The notes under the pieces are model-generated. The model had not been told where the DNA came from. It ran no database searches and was given only the letters and a program-made list of their open reading frames with translations. A stretch of DNA of 64,000 nt from Nocardia sp. CC227C (lineage in GTDB: Bacteria > Actinomycetota > Actinomycetes > Mycobacteriales > Mycobacteriaceae): NCBI RefSeq assembly GCF_030767025.1, contig NZ_JASITE010000020.1, positions 1-64,000 of the forward strand. Direction: 5' to 3'. Position 1 is the stretch's first letter, and the number at the start of each line of letters is the position of its first letter. This document shows, one piece after another, positions 9,619 through 18,171 of this stretch. A program made the translations under genes and the position numbers.

Positions 9619-10137
9619 ATGGTGGAGATGATCGCGCTGTACGACGCGGCCGGGCGTGAGGTCGGGGCCGAGGACCGGTCCGTGGTGTACGCCGAGGGGC
9701 TGTGGCATGCCAGTGCCGGGGTGCTGGTGCGGTCCGGGGACGGGTCGCGGGTGTACGTGCACCGGCGCACCGAGACCAAGTCGGTGTTCGCCGGTATGCA
9801 CGATTGTCTGGCGGGCGGGGTGGTGGAACCCGGGGAGCGTCCGGCGCAGACCGCCGTGCGGGAACTGGCCGAGGAGCTGGGCATCGTGCTGGACGACGCT
9901 GCCGAGCCGCCGCGACCGGTGGCGCGCGCGTCCTGGGACGGCAGCTGGGCCGGTCGGCCCATGCGATGTCATCTGTTCGCCTACGAGCTGCGCTGGGACG
10001 GGCCGATCCGGCATCAGCCCGAGGAGGTCGCCGACGGCTGGTGGTGGACCGATGCCCGGTTGCGCGAGCGGCTGGCCGATCCGGTGTGGCCGTTCGTCCC
10101 CGACACCCGCGTGCTGGTTCCCGATCTGCTGCGCTGA
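9619..10137 (+). CDS. NUDIX hydrolase
   Basis: Predicted pyrophosphohydrolase of 172 residues acting on a nucleoside diphosphate linked to another moiety. The NUDIX box is intact: GGVVEPGE, then RELAEELGI, with the G-x5-E-x7-REUXEEXGU spacing. The first 60 residues, with YVHRRTETK before the box, resemble the IDI/YfcD-like NUDIX subgroup that cleaves diverse NDP derivatives; this is only a resemblance. The ATG at 9619 follows GAGAGG; the frame is open further upstream without a better ribosome site. A strong hairpin terminator follows 29 bp after the stop. Confidence 0.85.
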   Translation: MVEMIALYDAAGREVGAEDRSVVYAEGLWHASAGVLVRSGDGSRVYVHRRTETKSVFAGMHDCLAGGVVEPGERPAQTAVRELAEELGIVLDDAAEPPRPVARASWDGSWAGRPMRCHLFAYELRWDGPIRHQPEEVADGWWWTDARLRERLADPVWPFVPDTRVLVPDLLR

Positions 10138-10165
10138 GCGCCCGCGCTCGGCACCCGGAAACGCC

Positions 10166-10202
10166 GACAGCCCACCGGACCCGCGCGATCCGGTGGGCTG
10201 TC
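10166..10202. terminator. Bidirectional hairpin terminator
   Basis: Perfect 14-bp inverted repeat (GACAGCCCACCGGA with its complement, 9-nt loop) between the convergent NUDIX gene and the micro-ORF at 10213-10299. There is no long T-run, which is usual for actinobacterial terminators. Confidence 0.75.
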
Positions 10203-10212
10203 ACGTCTGCGA

Positions 10213-10299
10213 CTACTGGCCGCCGGCGCTGCCCGTGAACAGGCCCTGAACCATCTTGATCAACACGTCGGCCAGGAAATCGGAAGCGGATCCGGACAT
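10213..10299 (-). CDS. Putative 28-residue peptide gene under CRP-type control
   Basis: ATG at 10299 and TAG at 10213-10215 encode MSGSASDFLADVLIKMVQGL plus the tail FTGSAGGQ. A strong ribosome site (GAGGAG) lies seven bases before the ATG. The middle, from about Phe8 to Phe21, can form an amphipathic or weakly hydrophobic helix, so a membrane-associated peptide is possible. A perfect CRP-type palindrome lies 87 bp upstream and a 14-bp-stem terminator 11 bp downstream, so promoter, ribosome site, frame and terminator form a complete unit. I do not recognise the peptide. It could also be only the translated part of a regulatory RNA. Confidence 0.6.
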   Translation of the reverse strand: MSGSASDFLADVLIKMVQGLFTGSAGGQ

Positions 10300-10385
10300 G
10301 CGTATCTCCTCATCTCTGTGTCTTGCCATGTCGGACATCTGAAGCATGACCGATTCACAAAAGTCGTACGATGATTTCACGTGAC

Positions 10386-10401
10386 TGTGAGATGGATCAC
10401 A
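10386..10401. promoter_or_regulatory. CRP/GlxR-type operator, exact consensus
   Basis: The sequence TGTGAGATGGATCACA is TGTGA-N6-TCACA, an exact match to the consensus for cAMP-receptor-type regulators, including mycobacterial Crp. Its centre is about 94 bp upstream of the micro-ORF ATG on the minus strand, and it sits 3 bp beyond the AIM24 stop codon, so it most likely controls the micro-ORF. A second palindrome, TCACGTGA, lies at 10377-10384. Confidence 0.75.
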
Positions 10402-10404
10402 TCC

Positions 10405-11085
10405 TCAGCTCGACGAGGTCACCCTCCCGATCCAGGCCGAGAAAGCCCCGGGATTGCGCGTCTGCAACAGCACCCGACCCGGCCCGGTGAAATCGAAGAC
10501 GAAACCCTCGCCGGAGGTCAGCGACTGGATGGACCGCCCCGACACCGCCCGCCGGATGGTGAACCGCATGGCCAGGTCGTAGGCCACCACATGCCCGGTG
10601 TCGATGGTGACCGGCTCCCCCGGCGCGAGATCGATGACATCGATGGCACCGAAGACGCCGAGCACCACCTCACCCTGCCCGTGCGCCCGCAGCCCGAAAC
10701 CGCCCTCGCCGCCGAACAGATTCGCGAAGCCACCCCATTTGGCCTCCACGGTCACCCCGTGCGAGTTGGCGATCCACCCGCCGCGATTGATGAAGAACGG
10801 CCGGTCCGGGGTGATGGTCAGCGGCAGCATATCCCCGGGCAGCGCGGGTGCGACATCCACCCATCCGCCCTCCGGCGGCGCGGTGAAGGTGGAGACGAAG
10901 AACGACTCCCCCGCCAGCACCGACCGCTTGATCCCGGCGAGGATGCCGCCCTCGGCCCGAGCCTGCAGGGTGACCCCCGCCGAATGTGCCACCATGGCAC
11001 CGCTTTCCACCCGCAGGGGCTCGCCGCCGGCGAGGAAGCAGCGCGCGATCGTCGACGACGGGCTGTGCCGCAGTTGAACTTTCAT
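10405..11085 (-). CDS. AIM24 family protein
   Basis: Bacterial member of the AIM24/TIGR00266 family, 226 residues, made of beta-strands with repeated glycine turns (GGILAGIKRSVLAGESFF, PGDMLPLTI, GWIANSHGVTVEAKWGG). The mitochondrial relative supports inner-membrane organisation; the bacterial role is unknown and no catalytic residues are evident. It lies 51 bp after the ABC binding-protein gene on the same strand and could be the distal gene of that operon. No signal peptide is present. Confidence 0.85.
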   Translation of the reverse strand: MKVQLRHSPSSTIARCFLAGGEPLRVESGAMVAHSAGVTLQARAEGGILAGIKRSVLAGESFFVSTFTAPPEGGWVDVAPALPGDMLPLTITPDRPFFINRGGWIANSHGVTVEAKWGGFANLFGGEGGFGLRAHGQGEVVLGVFGAIDVIDLAPGEPVTIDTGHVVAYDLAMRFTIRRAVSGRSIQSLTSGEGFVFDFTGPGRVLLQTRNPGAFSAWIGRVTSSS

Positions 11086-11136
11086 ATCCGGCGACGCTAG
11101 CAGCGCGCGGTGACCGGACGGCCCGGAATCCGGTTG

Positions 11137-12279
11137 CTACCGGCCGCCCTCGGTCAGCACCACCTGCACCGGCGCGTAATCGGTGCCGGTGACGTCCACG
11201 CCGTCGGCCTGCAACAGGTCCAGCGCCCGGGTGACGTAGGTGTTGGTGTAGGCGTCGGCATCCGGCTCCCGGGTGAGCACCGTCGCGCCCTCCTGGTTGC
11301 GGGTCTGCCGGGCGATGGTGACGGTCTGGTTCCACGCCGTCTCGTCGACCGTGCCGATGCCGTCCGGCGAGGGCCAGATGAGCTTGTTGACCTCGTTGAT
11401 CTGCCACTGCTGATGGCTGGCCCCGAGGGTGCTGCCCGCCGCCACGGTGATGTCGCGGCACTGGTCGACATTGTCGCGGCAGAAGATCCAGCCGCGCAGC
11501 GAGGCGGCCAGGAACCGCACGGTCAGATCCTGGTAGGAGCTGTCACCCAGCCGTTCGGTATTGGCCCACACCGCGTCCTGGAGCATGGCCACACCCTGTT
11601 CGTTCCAGTCGATAGTGGTGAAATCGGCGGGGGTGTAGAGCTCTCCGGTGGCCGGGTTCCTGGTTTCGAGCAGCTGGGCGTACTCGTTGTAGGACATGGC
11701 CTGGGCGGCCGCGATATCCCCGGCGAGGAAGGCGTTCATATCGAACTGCTGCTGAACGAGGCGCACATCCGCGGCAGGGTCGAGTCCGGCCTTGGTCATT
11801 CCGGCGAAGAGTTCGAATTCGTTGCCGTAGCCCCAGTTTCCGACGGTCTTGCCGCGCAGGTCGGCCGGGCCGTCGATACCGGCGGAGGCGAAGGCCACCT
11901 GTTTGGTGCCCGAGCGCTGGAAGATCTGCGCCACCTCGGTGATTCCGGCACCGGCCTCGCGGGAGGCGAGCGCCTTGGGCACCCAGGCGACGGCGAAGTC
12001 GGCCTGCCCCTGGGCGAGCACGGTCTGCGGGACGATATCGGTGCCGCCGTCGAGGATGTCGACGTCGAGCCCCTGTTCGCGGTAGAAGCCCTGGTCCACG
12101 GCGGCGAGGTAGCCCGCGAACTGGCCCTGTTTGAACCACTGCAACTGCAACCGCACCTTGGTGAGCCCGTCGGCCGTCGTGGTGGTGCCGCCCTCGGTGG
12201 TGCCGCACCCGGTCAGTGCCGCCAACGACACCGCCACCACGGCCAGGCAGGTGCGCAATTTCCTTGTGGTACTTCTCAT
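11137..12279 (-). CDS. ABC transporter substrate-binding lipoprotein (NMT1/THI5-like)
   Basis: Periplasmic-type binding lipoprotein of 380 residues for the adjacent ABC importer. The signal peptide ends in lipobox LTGC with the lipidated cysteine at residue 25, followed by a Thr/Gly-rich linker. The body begins VRLQLQWFKQGQFAGYLAA, typical of NMT1/THI5-like receptors that bind pyrimidines, thiamine precursors or sulfonates. The ATG at 12279 overlaps the permease stop by ATGA and follows TTGGAGATC; the frame extends 12 bases further to a TTG that is part of the ribosome site. Context with dihydropyrimidinase and ureidopropionase suggests a pyrimidine- or hydantoin-like ligand. Confidence 0.88.
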   Translation of the reverse strand: MRSTTRKLRTCLAVVAVSLAALTGCGTTEGGTTTTADGLTKVRLQLQWFKQGQFAGYLAAVDQGFYREQGLDVDILDGGTDIVPQTVLAQGQADFAVAWVPKALASREAGAGITEVAQIFQRSGTKQVAFASAGIDGPADLRGKTVGNWGYGNEFELFAGMTKAGLDPAADVRLVQQQFDMNAFLAGDIAAAQAMSYNEYAQLLETRNPATGELYTPADFTTIDWNEQGVAMLQDAVWANTERLGDSSYQDLTVRFLAASLRGWIFCRDNVDQCRDITVAAGSTLGASHQQWQINEVNKLIWPSPDGIGTVDETAWNQTVTIARQTRNQEGATVLTREPDADAYTNTYVTRALDLLQADGVDVTGTDYAPVQVVLTEGGR

Positions 12280-13037
12280 TTCGATCTCCAACTAATGGTG
12301 CGGGGTCGGCGGGTCAGCTGTTCGGCGACGACGACGGCGGCGAGGAAGAGCAGGCCGAGCAGCATGGCGGCGATGACATACGCCCAGGCCCGCGGATAGG
12401 CGGTGTTGGCGGCGGCGGAGATGATGCGGCTGCCCAGCCCGTGCTGCAGCCCGCCGAAGTACTCGGCGATGATGGCGGCGATGACCGCACCGGGCGCGGC
12501 GATGCGCAATCCGGTGAACAGGTGCGGTAGGGCGGCGGGCAGCCGGATGGCGCGGGTGACCTGCCAGCCGGTGGCGGCATAGGAGGTCATCAGGTCCACG
12601 TGCACGCGCGGAGCCTGCCGCAGCCCCTTGACCGTGCTGACGTACACCGGGAAGAACACCACGATGGCGGCCACCATCCGGCGCGGCAGGTCGGTGGTGC
12701 TGGAGTACAGCGAGTTCAGCAGCGGGGCCAGCGCCACGATGGGGACGGCGGCGGCCGCGGCGGCCAGCGGTCCGAGCAGGCCGTCGACGACCCGGAACCG
12801 CACCGCCACAATGGCCGCGGCGATGCCCGCCGCGATGCCGACCAGCAGCCCGATGAGGGCATTGCGGCCGGTGGCGATGGTGGCGTCGAGTATGCCGGAC
12901 CGATTGTCCCCGAACGCCTCCGCGATGGCGCTCGGCGAGGGCAGCAGGAAAGAGGGCACCCCGGCGGCGACCGTGAGCACCTGCCACAGGCCCAGGATCG
13001 CCACGCCCACCAGCAGCGGCGGCAGCCAGGTGCGCAT
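12276..13037 (-). CDS. ABC transporter permease (SsuC/ThiX-like)
   Basis: Inner-membrane permease of 253 residues with about six membrane segments of the binding-protein-dependent transport (BPD_transp_1) family. The EAA-like loop is LMTSYAATGWQVTRAIRLPAALPHLFTGLR, seen in part as AALPHLFTGLRIA. The ATG at 13037 overlaps the ATPase stop as TGATG, so translation is coupled. It is one of two non-identical permeases in the operon, giving a heterodimeric channel with the protein at 13891-14865. Confidence 0.88.
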   Translation of the reverse strand: MRTWLPPLLVGVAILGLWQVLTVAAGVPSFLLPSPSAIAEAFGDNRSGILDATIATGRNALIGLLVGIAAGIAAAIVAVRFRVVDGLLGPLAAAAAAVPIVALAPLLNSLYSSTTDLPRRMVAAIVVFFPVYVSTVKGLRQAPRVHVDLMTSYAATGWQVTRAIRLPAALPHLFTGLRIAAPGAVIAAIIAEYFGGLQHGLGSRIISAAANTAYPRAWAYVIAAMLLGLLFLAAVVVAEQLTRRPRTISWRSK

Positions 13038-13894
13038 CACCGCTCCCGTCCCGCGTGCCCGTCGTGCAGGGCCGCGCGCACGGCCGCCACCGCCTCGAAG
13101 AACGGTTCCGTCGCCCGGACATCGATGTCCTCCGATTCGACGCCGGTGCCGCCGGTGTCGAGGACGGCGGTGATGCGGCCGGGGCGCGGCGACATGACCA
13201 CCACCCGGTCGGACAGGTACACCGCCTCCGGAATGGAGTGGGTGACGAAGACGACCGCCGCACCGGTCTCCCCGGCGATGCGCAGCAGTTCGCCCTGCAT
13301 GCGTTCGCGGGTCATCTCGTCGAGCGCGCCGAAGGGTTCGTCCATCAGCAGCAGCGGTGGTCTGCGGGCCAGGGCGCGGGCGATGGCGACGCGCTGCTGC
13401 ATGCCGCCGGACAGTTCGGCCGGATAACGGCGGGCGAAGTCGCCGAGACCGGCCATCTCGAGCAGTTCGGCACTGCGCCCGCGGCGTTCGCGTTTGGGCA
13501 CGCCGTGCAGTTCCAGCGGCAGCTCCACATTCTCCTGCACGGTGCGCCAGTCGAGCAGGCCCGCCTGCTGGAAGGCGATGCCGTAGTCCTGGTCCAGCCG
13601 CGCCCGCCGGGCCGTCTTGCCGTGCACGGTGACGCTGCCGCCGGTGGGCTCCTCGAGGTCGGCGATGATCCGCAGCAGGGTGGACTTGCCGCAGCCGGAC
13701 GGCCCGATGAGGGAGACGAACTCCCCGGCGGCGACGGTGAGCGAGACGTCCTCCAGCGCGGTGACCGCACCGGCGGAGTAGATCTTGCCGACCGCGCCCA
13801 GTGCCACGGCGGGCACCGGACCGTCCGGCCGATCGGGCGGATGGTGTGGTGGCACCTGCGCCGCGGGCGCGGCGGTGGATGGTTCGACGGTCAA
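13037..13894 (-). CDS. ABC transporter ATPase (SsuB/TauB-like)
   Basis: Nucleotide-binding subunit of the importer, 285 residues. Walker A is GPSGCGKS, the signature is LSGGMQQR, Walker B is LLLMDEPFGALD, and the H-loop is FVTHS. Q-loop glutamines lie in IAFQQAGLLDW. The start is TTG with AGGAGGT eight bases upstream and overlaps the preceding permease stop (TTGA). A proline-rich extension of about 25 residues precedes the ABC domain. Context links it to uptake of a pyrimidine- or hydantoin-like substrate. Confidence 0.9.
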   Translation of the reverse strand: MTVEPSTAAPAAQVPPHHPPDRPDGPVPAVALGAVGKIYSAGAVTALEDVSLTVAAGEFVSLIGPSGCGKSTLLRIIADLEEPTGGSVTVHGKTARRARLDQDYGIAFQQAGLLDWRTVQENVELPLELHGVPKRERRGRSAELLEMAGLGDFARRYPAELSGGMQQRVAIARALARRPPLLLMDEPFGALDEMTRERMQGELLRIAGETGAAVVFVTHSIPEAVYLSDRVVVMSPRPGRITAVLDTGGTGVESEDIDVRATEPFFEAVAAVRAALHDGHAGRER

Positions 13895-14865
13895 CGGGTA
13901 CCTCCTGACGAGCGGCCGCCCCCGGCCGGGCGGCTGTAGCGCCGCAGCGCCACTTCCACGAGTGCCACCAGTCCCGCGATGGCCACGCCGAGCAGGGCGG
14001 CGGCCAGCACCGCCGCGTACAGGCGCGCGGCGTCACCGGTGGACTGCTGGGAGAAGACGATGATCTGGCGGCCGATGCCGCCCGCGGTGCCGGTGGAGAT
14101 CTCGGCCACCACCGCGCCGATCACCGCCGCCGCACCCGCCAGCCGCAGCGCGGGCAGCAGATGCGGGACGGCGGCGGGCAGGCGCAACCGCAGCAGCGTC
14201 GCCCACCAGCCCGCGGCATAGCTGTGCAGCAGCTCCACCGCCGCCCGCGACGGCGATTGCAGGCCGCGCAGCATCCCGATGGCGACCGGGAAGAACACCA
14301 GATAGGCGGCGATGACCACAATGCTCATCCAGGGCTGCCAGGGCCGCCCCGCGATGGCGATCTTGCCGCCCCACCCGGCGACCAGCGGCGCCAACGCGAT
14401 GAGCGGAACGGTCTGCGACAGCACCACATACGGCAGCAGTCCGCGCTCCACCCAGCCGAAGCGCTGCATGAGCACCGCCAGCGTGATCCCGACGACGGTG
14501 CCGAGCAGCAGGGCCAGCAGCGCCAGGCCGAAGGTGAATCCGGCCGTGCGCAACAGGGTTCCGCCCACGGTGCCGGCACCGTCGGGTTCACCCAGCACGG
14601 TCAGCACCGACCAGGTGTGCGGGAGTGCCGCGTCGGTGGTGCGCGGCAGCACGCGCTGCTCGCCGATGCTCACCCCGTCGGCCGGAACGAGCGCCTTCAC
14701 CAGTTCCCAGATCGAGGCCACCAGCACGAAGGCGGCGATCGGGTACAGCACTGTGCCCCAGCGCGATCCGGCCGTATCCCCGCGTGCGCCGCGACCGCGC
14801 CGACGGGACGGGCGCACGACCCGCTGGGCGGCCGCGGTGCGGCCGCCCTCGGACAGCGCGGTCAT
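13891..14865 (-). CDS. ABC transporter permease, second subunit
   Basis: Second permease of the importer, 324 residues, longer than its partner because of an Arg-rich cytoplasmic N-terminus of about 35 residues and a first membrane segment near residues 40-60. The conserved cytoplasmic loop reads LLHSYAAGWWATLLRLRLPAAVPHLLPALR, seen in part as RLPAAVPHLLPALRLAG. The ATG overlaps the stop of the upstream oxidoreductase gene (ATGA), and its own stop overlaps the ATPase start, so the whole block is cotranslated. Confidence 0.88.
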   Translation of the reverse strand: MTALSEGGRTAAAQRVVRPSRRRGRGARGDTAGSRWGTVLYPIAAFVLVASIWELVKALVPADGVSIGEQRVLPRTTDAALPHTWSVLTVLGEPDGAGTVGGTLLRTAGFTFGLALLALLLGTVVGITLAVLMQRFGWVERGLLPYVVLSQTVPLIALAPLVAGWGGKIAIAGRPWQPWMSIVVIAAYLVFFPVAIGMLRGLQSPSRAAVELLHSYAAGWWATLLRLRLPAAVPHLLPALRLAGAAAVIGAVVAEISTGTAGGIGRQIIVFSQQSTGDAARLYAAVLAAALLGVAIAGLVALVEVALRRYSRPAGGGRSSGGTR

Positions 14866-15899
14866 GTCGTACTCGCCGTCGCCACGATCGGTTGCGCCAG
14901 GCGCGGCACGATCGACTCCCCGTAGGCGTCGAGGGTGGCGGTCTTGGCGTCGTGCTGGAGGTAGACGGCGAACTGGTCCACGCCCAGCGCCTCCAGCTCC
15001 CGCAATCGCACCACATGCTCGTCGGGGGTGCCGAGCAGGCAGAACCGGTCCACGATGGCGTCCGGCACGAAGTCGGCGTGGGTGTTCCCGGCGCGGCCGT
15101 GCTGGTTGTAGTCGTAGCCGCGGCGACCGGCGATGTACTCGGTGAGCGCGGCGGGCACCTCACTGTCCGCACCGTACTTGGCGACGATATCGGCCACATG
15201 GTTGCCGACCATGCCGCCGAACCAACGGCATTGCTCCCGGGCGTGTTTCATGGCCGCGTCCGAGCCGTCGGTCACGTAGGCGGGTGCGGCCACGCAGATG
15301 GTCACCTCCTTCGGGTCACGTCCGGCGCGTTCGGCGGCGGCGCGCACCCGGGCGACGGTCCAGGCCGTGATATCCGGATCGGCGAGTTGCAGGATGAACC
15401 CGTCGGCCACCTCGCCGGTGAGATCCAGTGCGCGCGGCCCGTACCCGGCCACCCACACCGGCAGCCGGGAGGCGTGCGCCCACGGGAACCGCACCGTGGT
15501 CTCCCCCACCCGGGCGCTGCGGCCGTTGCCCAGTTCCCGGATGACACCGATGGATTCGCGCAGCGTCGCCAGGGTGGCGGGGGCGCCGCCGAGGGTGCGC
15601 ACGGCGGAATCGCCCCGCCCGATCCCGCAGACGGTGCGGTTGCCGAACATATCGTTGAGCGTGGCGAAGGTCGAGGCGGTGACGGTCCAGTCCCGGGTGG
15701 ACGGATTGGTCACCATCGGCCCGACCACGACTTTGCGGGTGGCGGCCAGGATCTGGCTGTAGATGACATAAGGTTCCTGCCACAGCAGATGCGAGTCGAA
15801 GGTCCACACGTGCGAGAAGCCGTGCGTCTCCGCGATTCTCGCCAGTTCCACCACTCGCGACGCGGGCGGTGTGCATTGCAGCACCACACCGATATCCAT
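14862..15899 (-). CDS. LLM-class F420-dependent oxidoreductase, pyrimidine-operon type
   Basis: TIM-barrel oxidoreductase of the luciferase-like superfamily, 345 residues, most similar in layout to the TIGR03842-type F420 enzymes that sit beside dihydropyrimidinase genes. It begins MDIGVVLQCTPPASRVVELA and has the DSHLLWQEPYVIYSQIL and GIGRGDSAVRTLGG segments. It lies between dihydropyrimidinase (20-bp gap) and the importer permease (ATGA overlap). Known members use F420 or flavin; the substrate here is not shown. No dihydropyrimidine dehydrogenase gene is present in the window, so reduction of the pyrimidine ring by this enzyme is a reasonable but untested idea. Confidence 0.85.
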   Translation of the reverse strand: MDIGVVLQCTPPASRVVELARIAETHGFSHVWTFDSHLLWQEPYVIYSQILAATRKVVVGPMVTNPSTRDWTVTASTFATLNDMFGNRTVCGIGRGDSAVRTLGGAPATLATLRESIGVIRELGNGRSARVGETTVRFPWAHASRLPVWVAGYGPRALDLTGEVADGFILQLADPDITAWTVARVRAAAERAGRDPKEVTICVAAPAYVTDGSDAAMKHAREQCRWFGGMVGNHVADIVAKYGADSEVPAALTEYIAGRRGYDYNQHGRAGNTHADFVPDAIVDRFCLLGTPDEHVVRLRELEALGVDQFAVYLQHDAKTATLDAYGESIVPRLAQPIVATASTT

Positions 15900-15919
15900 G
15901 GGGCACACTCCGTTCCGGA

Positions 15920-17335
15920 TCAGATGAGGTTCTGGGAAAGTTCGCGCTTCACGAACCGGCCGTGGCCAGCACGCCCCAGATAGTCGCCGTTGTCGACGAT
16001 CACCCGGCCGCGTGAGAGCACCGTGTCCACATGACCGTCGACCTCGAAACCCTCGTAGGCCGAATGGTCCATGTTCATGTGGTGGGTCTTGCCCATCCCG
16101 ATGCTGGTGTGGCCGTTCGGGTCGTAGAGCACGATGTCGGCGTCCGCGCCCGGGGTGATGGCCCCCTTGCGCGGATACATGCCGAACATGCGGGCCGGGG
16201 TGGTGCAGCAGACGTCCACCCAGCGCTCGAGCGAGATGCGGCCGTCCTTGACGCCCTGGAACATCAGGTCCATGCGGTGTTCGACGCCGCCGATGCCGTT
16301 GGGGATCTTGGAGAAGTCGCCGATGCCGAGTTCCTTCTGATCCTTCATGCAGAACGGACAGTGGTCGGTGGCGACCGAGGTGACGTCTCCGGTGCGGATG
16401 TAGCGCCACAGCTCGTCCTGATGCCCCTCCGCCCGGGAGCGCAGCGGCGTCGAGCACACCCACTTCGCGCCCTCGAAACCCGGTGCGCCCAACTGTTCCT
16501 CGAGCGAGAGGTACAGGTACTGCGGGCAGGTCTCGCCGAAGACGTTCTGGCCGTTGCCCCGCGCGGTGGCGATCTGCTCCAGCGCCTGCTTGGCCGAGAC
16601 GTGCACGACGTACAGCGGTGCGCCGGTGACCTGGGCCAGCATGATGGCGCGGTGGGTGGCCTCCTCCTCCAGCTGCCACGGCCGCGAGGTGCCGTGGAAG
16701 TACGGCGCGGTATCGCCGCGCTGGAGCGACTGTTCGACGAGAACGTCGATGGCGATGCCGTTCTCGGCGTGCATCATGAGCAGTGCGCCGAGGTCGGCGC
16801 TGCGCTGCATGGCGCGCAGAATGCGGCCGTCGTCGGAGTAGAACACCCCCGGATAGGCCATGAACAGCTTGAAGCTGGTCACCCCCTCCGACACCAATTC
16901 CGCCATGCCCTTCAGGGATTCGGGGTTCACGTCACCGACGATCTGGTGGAAGCCGTAGTCGATGGCGCACTGCCCGCCCGCCTTGTCGTGCCACAGGGCG
17001 AGGGTGTCCTGTATCGACTCACCCGGTTTCTGGACGGCGAAGTCGACAATGGTGGTGGTGCCGCCCCAGGCCGCGGCCCGGGTGCCGGTCTCGAAGGTGT
17101 CGGATGCCTCGGTGCCGCCGAAGGGCAGCTGCATGTGGGTGTGCGCGTCCACGCCGCCGGGGATCACGTATTTCCCGGTGGCGTCGATGATCTCGGCGTT
17201 GGCCGCCACCGCGCCGAGCGCGGTGGAGCCGGGTTGCAGGACGGCGGCGATGGTCTCGCCGTCGATCAGGACGTCGAGGGGCTGGGATCCGGTGGCCGAC
17301 ACCACCGTTCCGCCCTGGATGAGGATTCGGCTCAT
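15920..17335 (-). CDS. hydA: Dihydropyrimidinase (D-hydantoinase)
   Basis: Cyclic amidohydrolase that opens 5,6-dihydrouracil or dihydrothymine to the N-carbamoyl beta-amino acid; many homologues also act on hydantoins. The 471-residue protein has the metal motif DAHTHM (His65, His67), the carbamylated lysine in GVTSFKLFMAYPG (Lys156), and further ligands in MMHAENG, YVVHVSAKQA and VATDHCPF. Its ATG overlaps the stop of the beta-ureidopropionase gene (ATGA), so steps two and three of reductive pyrimidine catabolism are coupled at translation. Confidence 0.94.
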   Translation of the reverse strand: MSRILIQGGTVVSATGSQPLDVLIDGETIAAVLQPGSTALGAVAANAEIIDATGKYVIPGGVDAHTHMQLPFGGTEASDTFETGTRAAAWGGTTTIVDFAVQKPGESIQDTLALWHDKAGGQCAIDYGFHQIVGDVNPESLKGMAELVSEGVTSFKLFMAYPGVFYSDDGRILRAMQRSADLGALLMMHAENGIAIDVLVEQSLQRGDTAPYFHGTSRPWQLEEEATHRAIMLAQVTGAPLYVVHVSAKQALEQIATARGNGQNVFGETCPQYLYLSLEEQLGAPGFEGAKWVCSTPLRSRAEGHQDELWRYIRTGDVTSVATDHCPFCMKDQKELGIGDFSKIPNGIGGVEHRMDLMFQGVKDGRISLERWVDVCCTTPARMFGMYPRKGAITPGADADIVLYDPNGHTSIGMGKTHHMNMDHSAYEGFEVDGHVDTVLSRGRVIVDNGDYLGRAGHGRFVKRELSQNLI

Positions 17336-18171
17336 GGCTGCACCAGCGGTCCGTAGGCGTCCGGGCGGCGGTCGCGGTAGAAGGCCCAGCGGTCGCGCAC
17401 CACCTTGATGAGGTCCAGGTCGAGATCGCGGACCACCAGTTCCGGGGCGGTGTCGGAGGCGACCTCGCCCACGAACTTGCCCTCGGGATCGACGAAGTAG
17501 CTGGTGCCGTAGAAGTCGTCGTCGCCGTAGTCGGCCTCGATGCCGACGCGGTTGATCGCGCCGACGAAGTACTCGTTGGCGACGGCGGAGGCGGGCTGCT
17601 CCAGCTTCCACAGGTAGCCGGACAGCCCGCGGGAGGTGGCCGACGGATTGAACACGATCTCCGCGCCCGCCAGGCCCAGCGCCCGCCAGCCCTCCGGGAA
17701 GTGCCGGTCGTAGCAGATGTACACCCCGACCCGGCCGACGGCGGTGTCGAAGACCGGCCAGCCCAGATTGCCCGGCCGGAAGTAGAACTTCTCCCAGAAG
17801 CCGTTCACGTGCGGGATGTGGTGCTTGCGGTACTTACCGAGGTAGCTGCCGTCGGCGTCGATGACGGCCGCGGTGTTGTACAGCAGGCCGGGCTGCTCCT
17901 GCTCGTACACCGGCAGCACCATCACCATGCCGAGTTCGGCCGCCAGTGCGGCGAACCGGTCCACGGTGGGGCCGGGCACCGATTCGGCGTAGTCGTAGAA
18001 CTTGGTGTCCTGGAGCTGGCAGAAGTACGGCCCGTAGAACAACTCCTGGAAGCAGATCACCTTCGCTCCCGCCGCGGCGGCCTGCCGGGCGTAGTCCTCG
18101 TGCGCCTTGATCATGGACTCTTTGTCGCCGGTCCAGTTGGTCTGAACCAGCGCTGCTCGAACGATTGCCAT
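17332..18171 (-). CDS. Beta-ureidopropionase / N-carbamoyl amide hydrolase
   Basis: Nitrilase-superfamily enzyme, 279 residues, that releases ammonia and CO2 from N-carbamoyl-beta-alanine or related carbamoyl amino acids. The catalytic triad is visible as Glu43 (CFQELFY), Lys116 (KYRKHHIPH) and Cys153 (YICYDRHFP). The ATG at 18171 gives MAIVRAALVQTNWTGD, the expected nitrilase N-terminus. It is the first gene of the catabolic/transport operon and is divergent from the MocR-type regulator, which probably controls it. Confidence 0.9.
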   Translation of the reverse strand: MAIVRAALVQTNWTGDKESMIKAHEDYARQAAAAGAKVICFQELFYGPYFCQLQDTKFYDYAESVPGPTVDRFAALAAELGMVMVLPVYEQEQPGLLYNTAAVIDADGSYLGKYRKHHIPHVNGFWEKFYFRPGNLGWPVFDTAVGRVGVYICYDRHFPEGWRALGLAGAEIVFNPSATSRGLSGYLWKLEQPASAVANEYFVGAINRVGIEADYGDDDFYGTSYFVDPEGKFVGEVASDTAPELVVRDLDLDLIKVVRDRWAFYRDRRPDAYGPLVQP

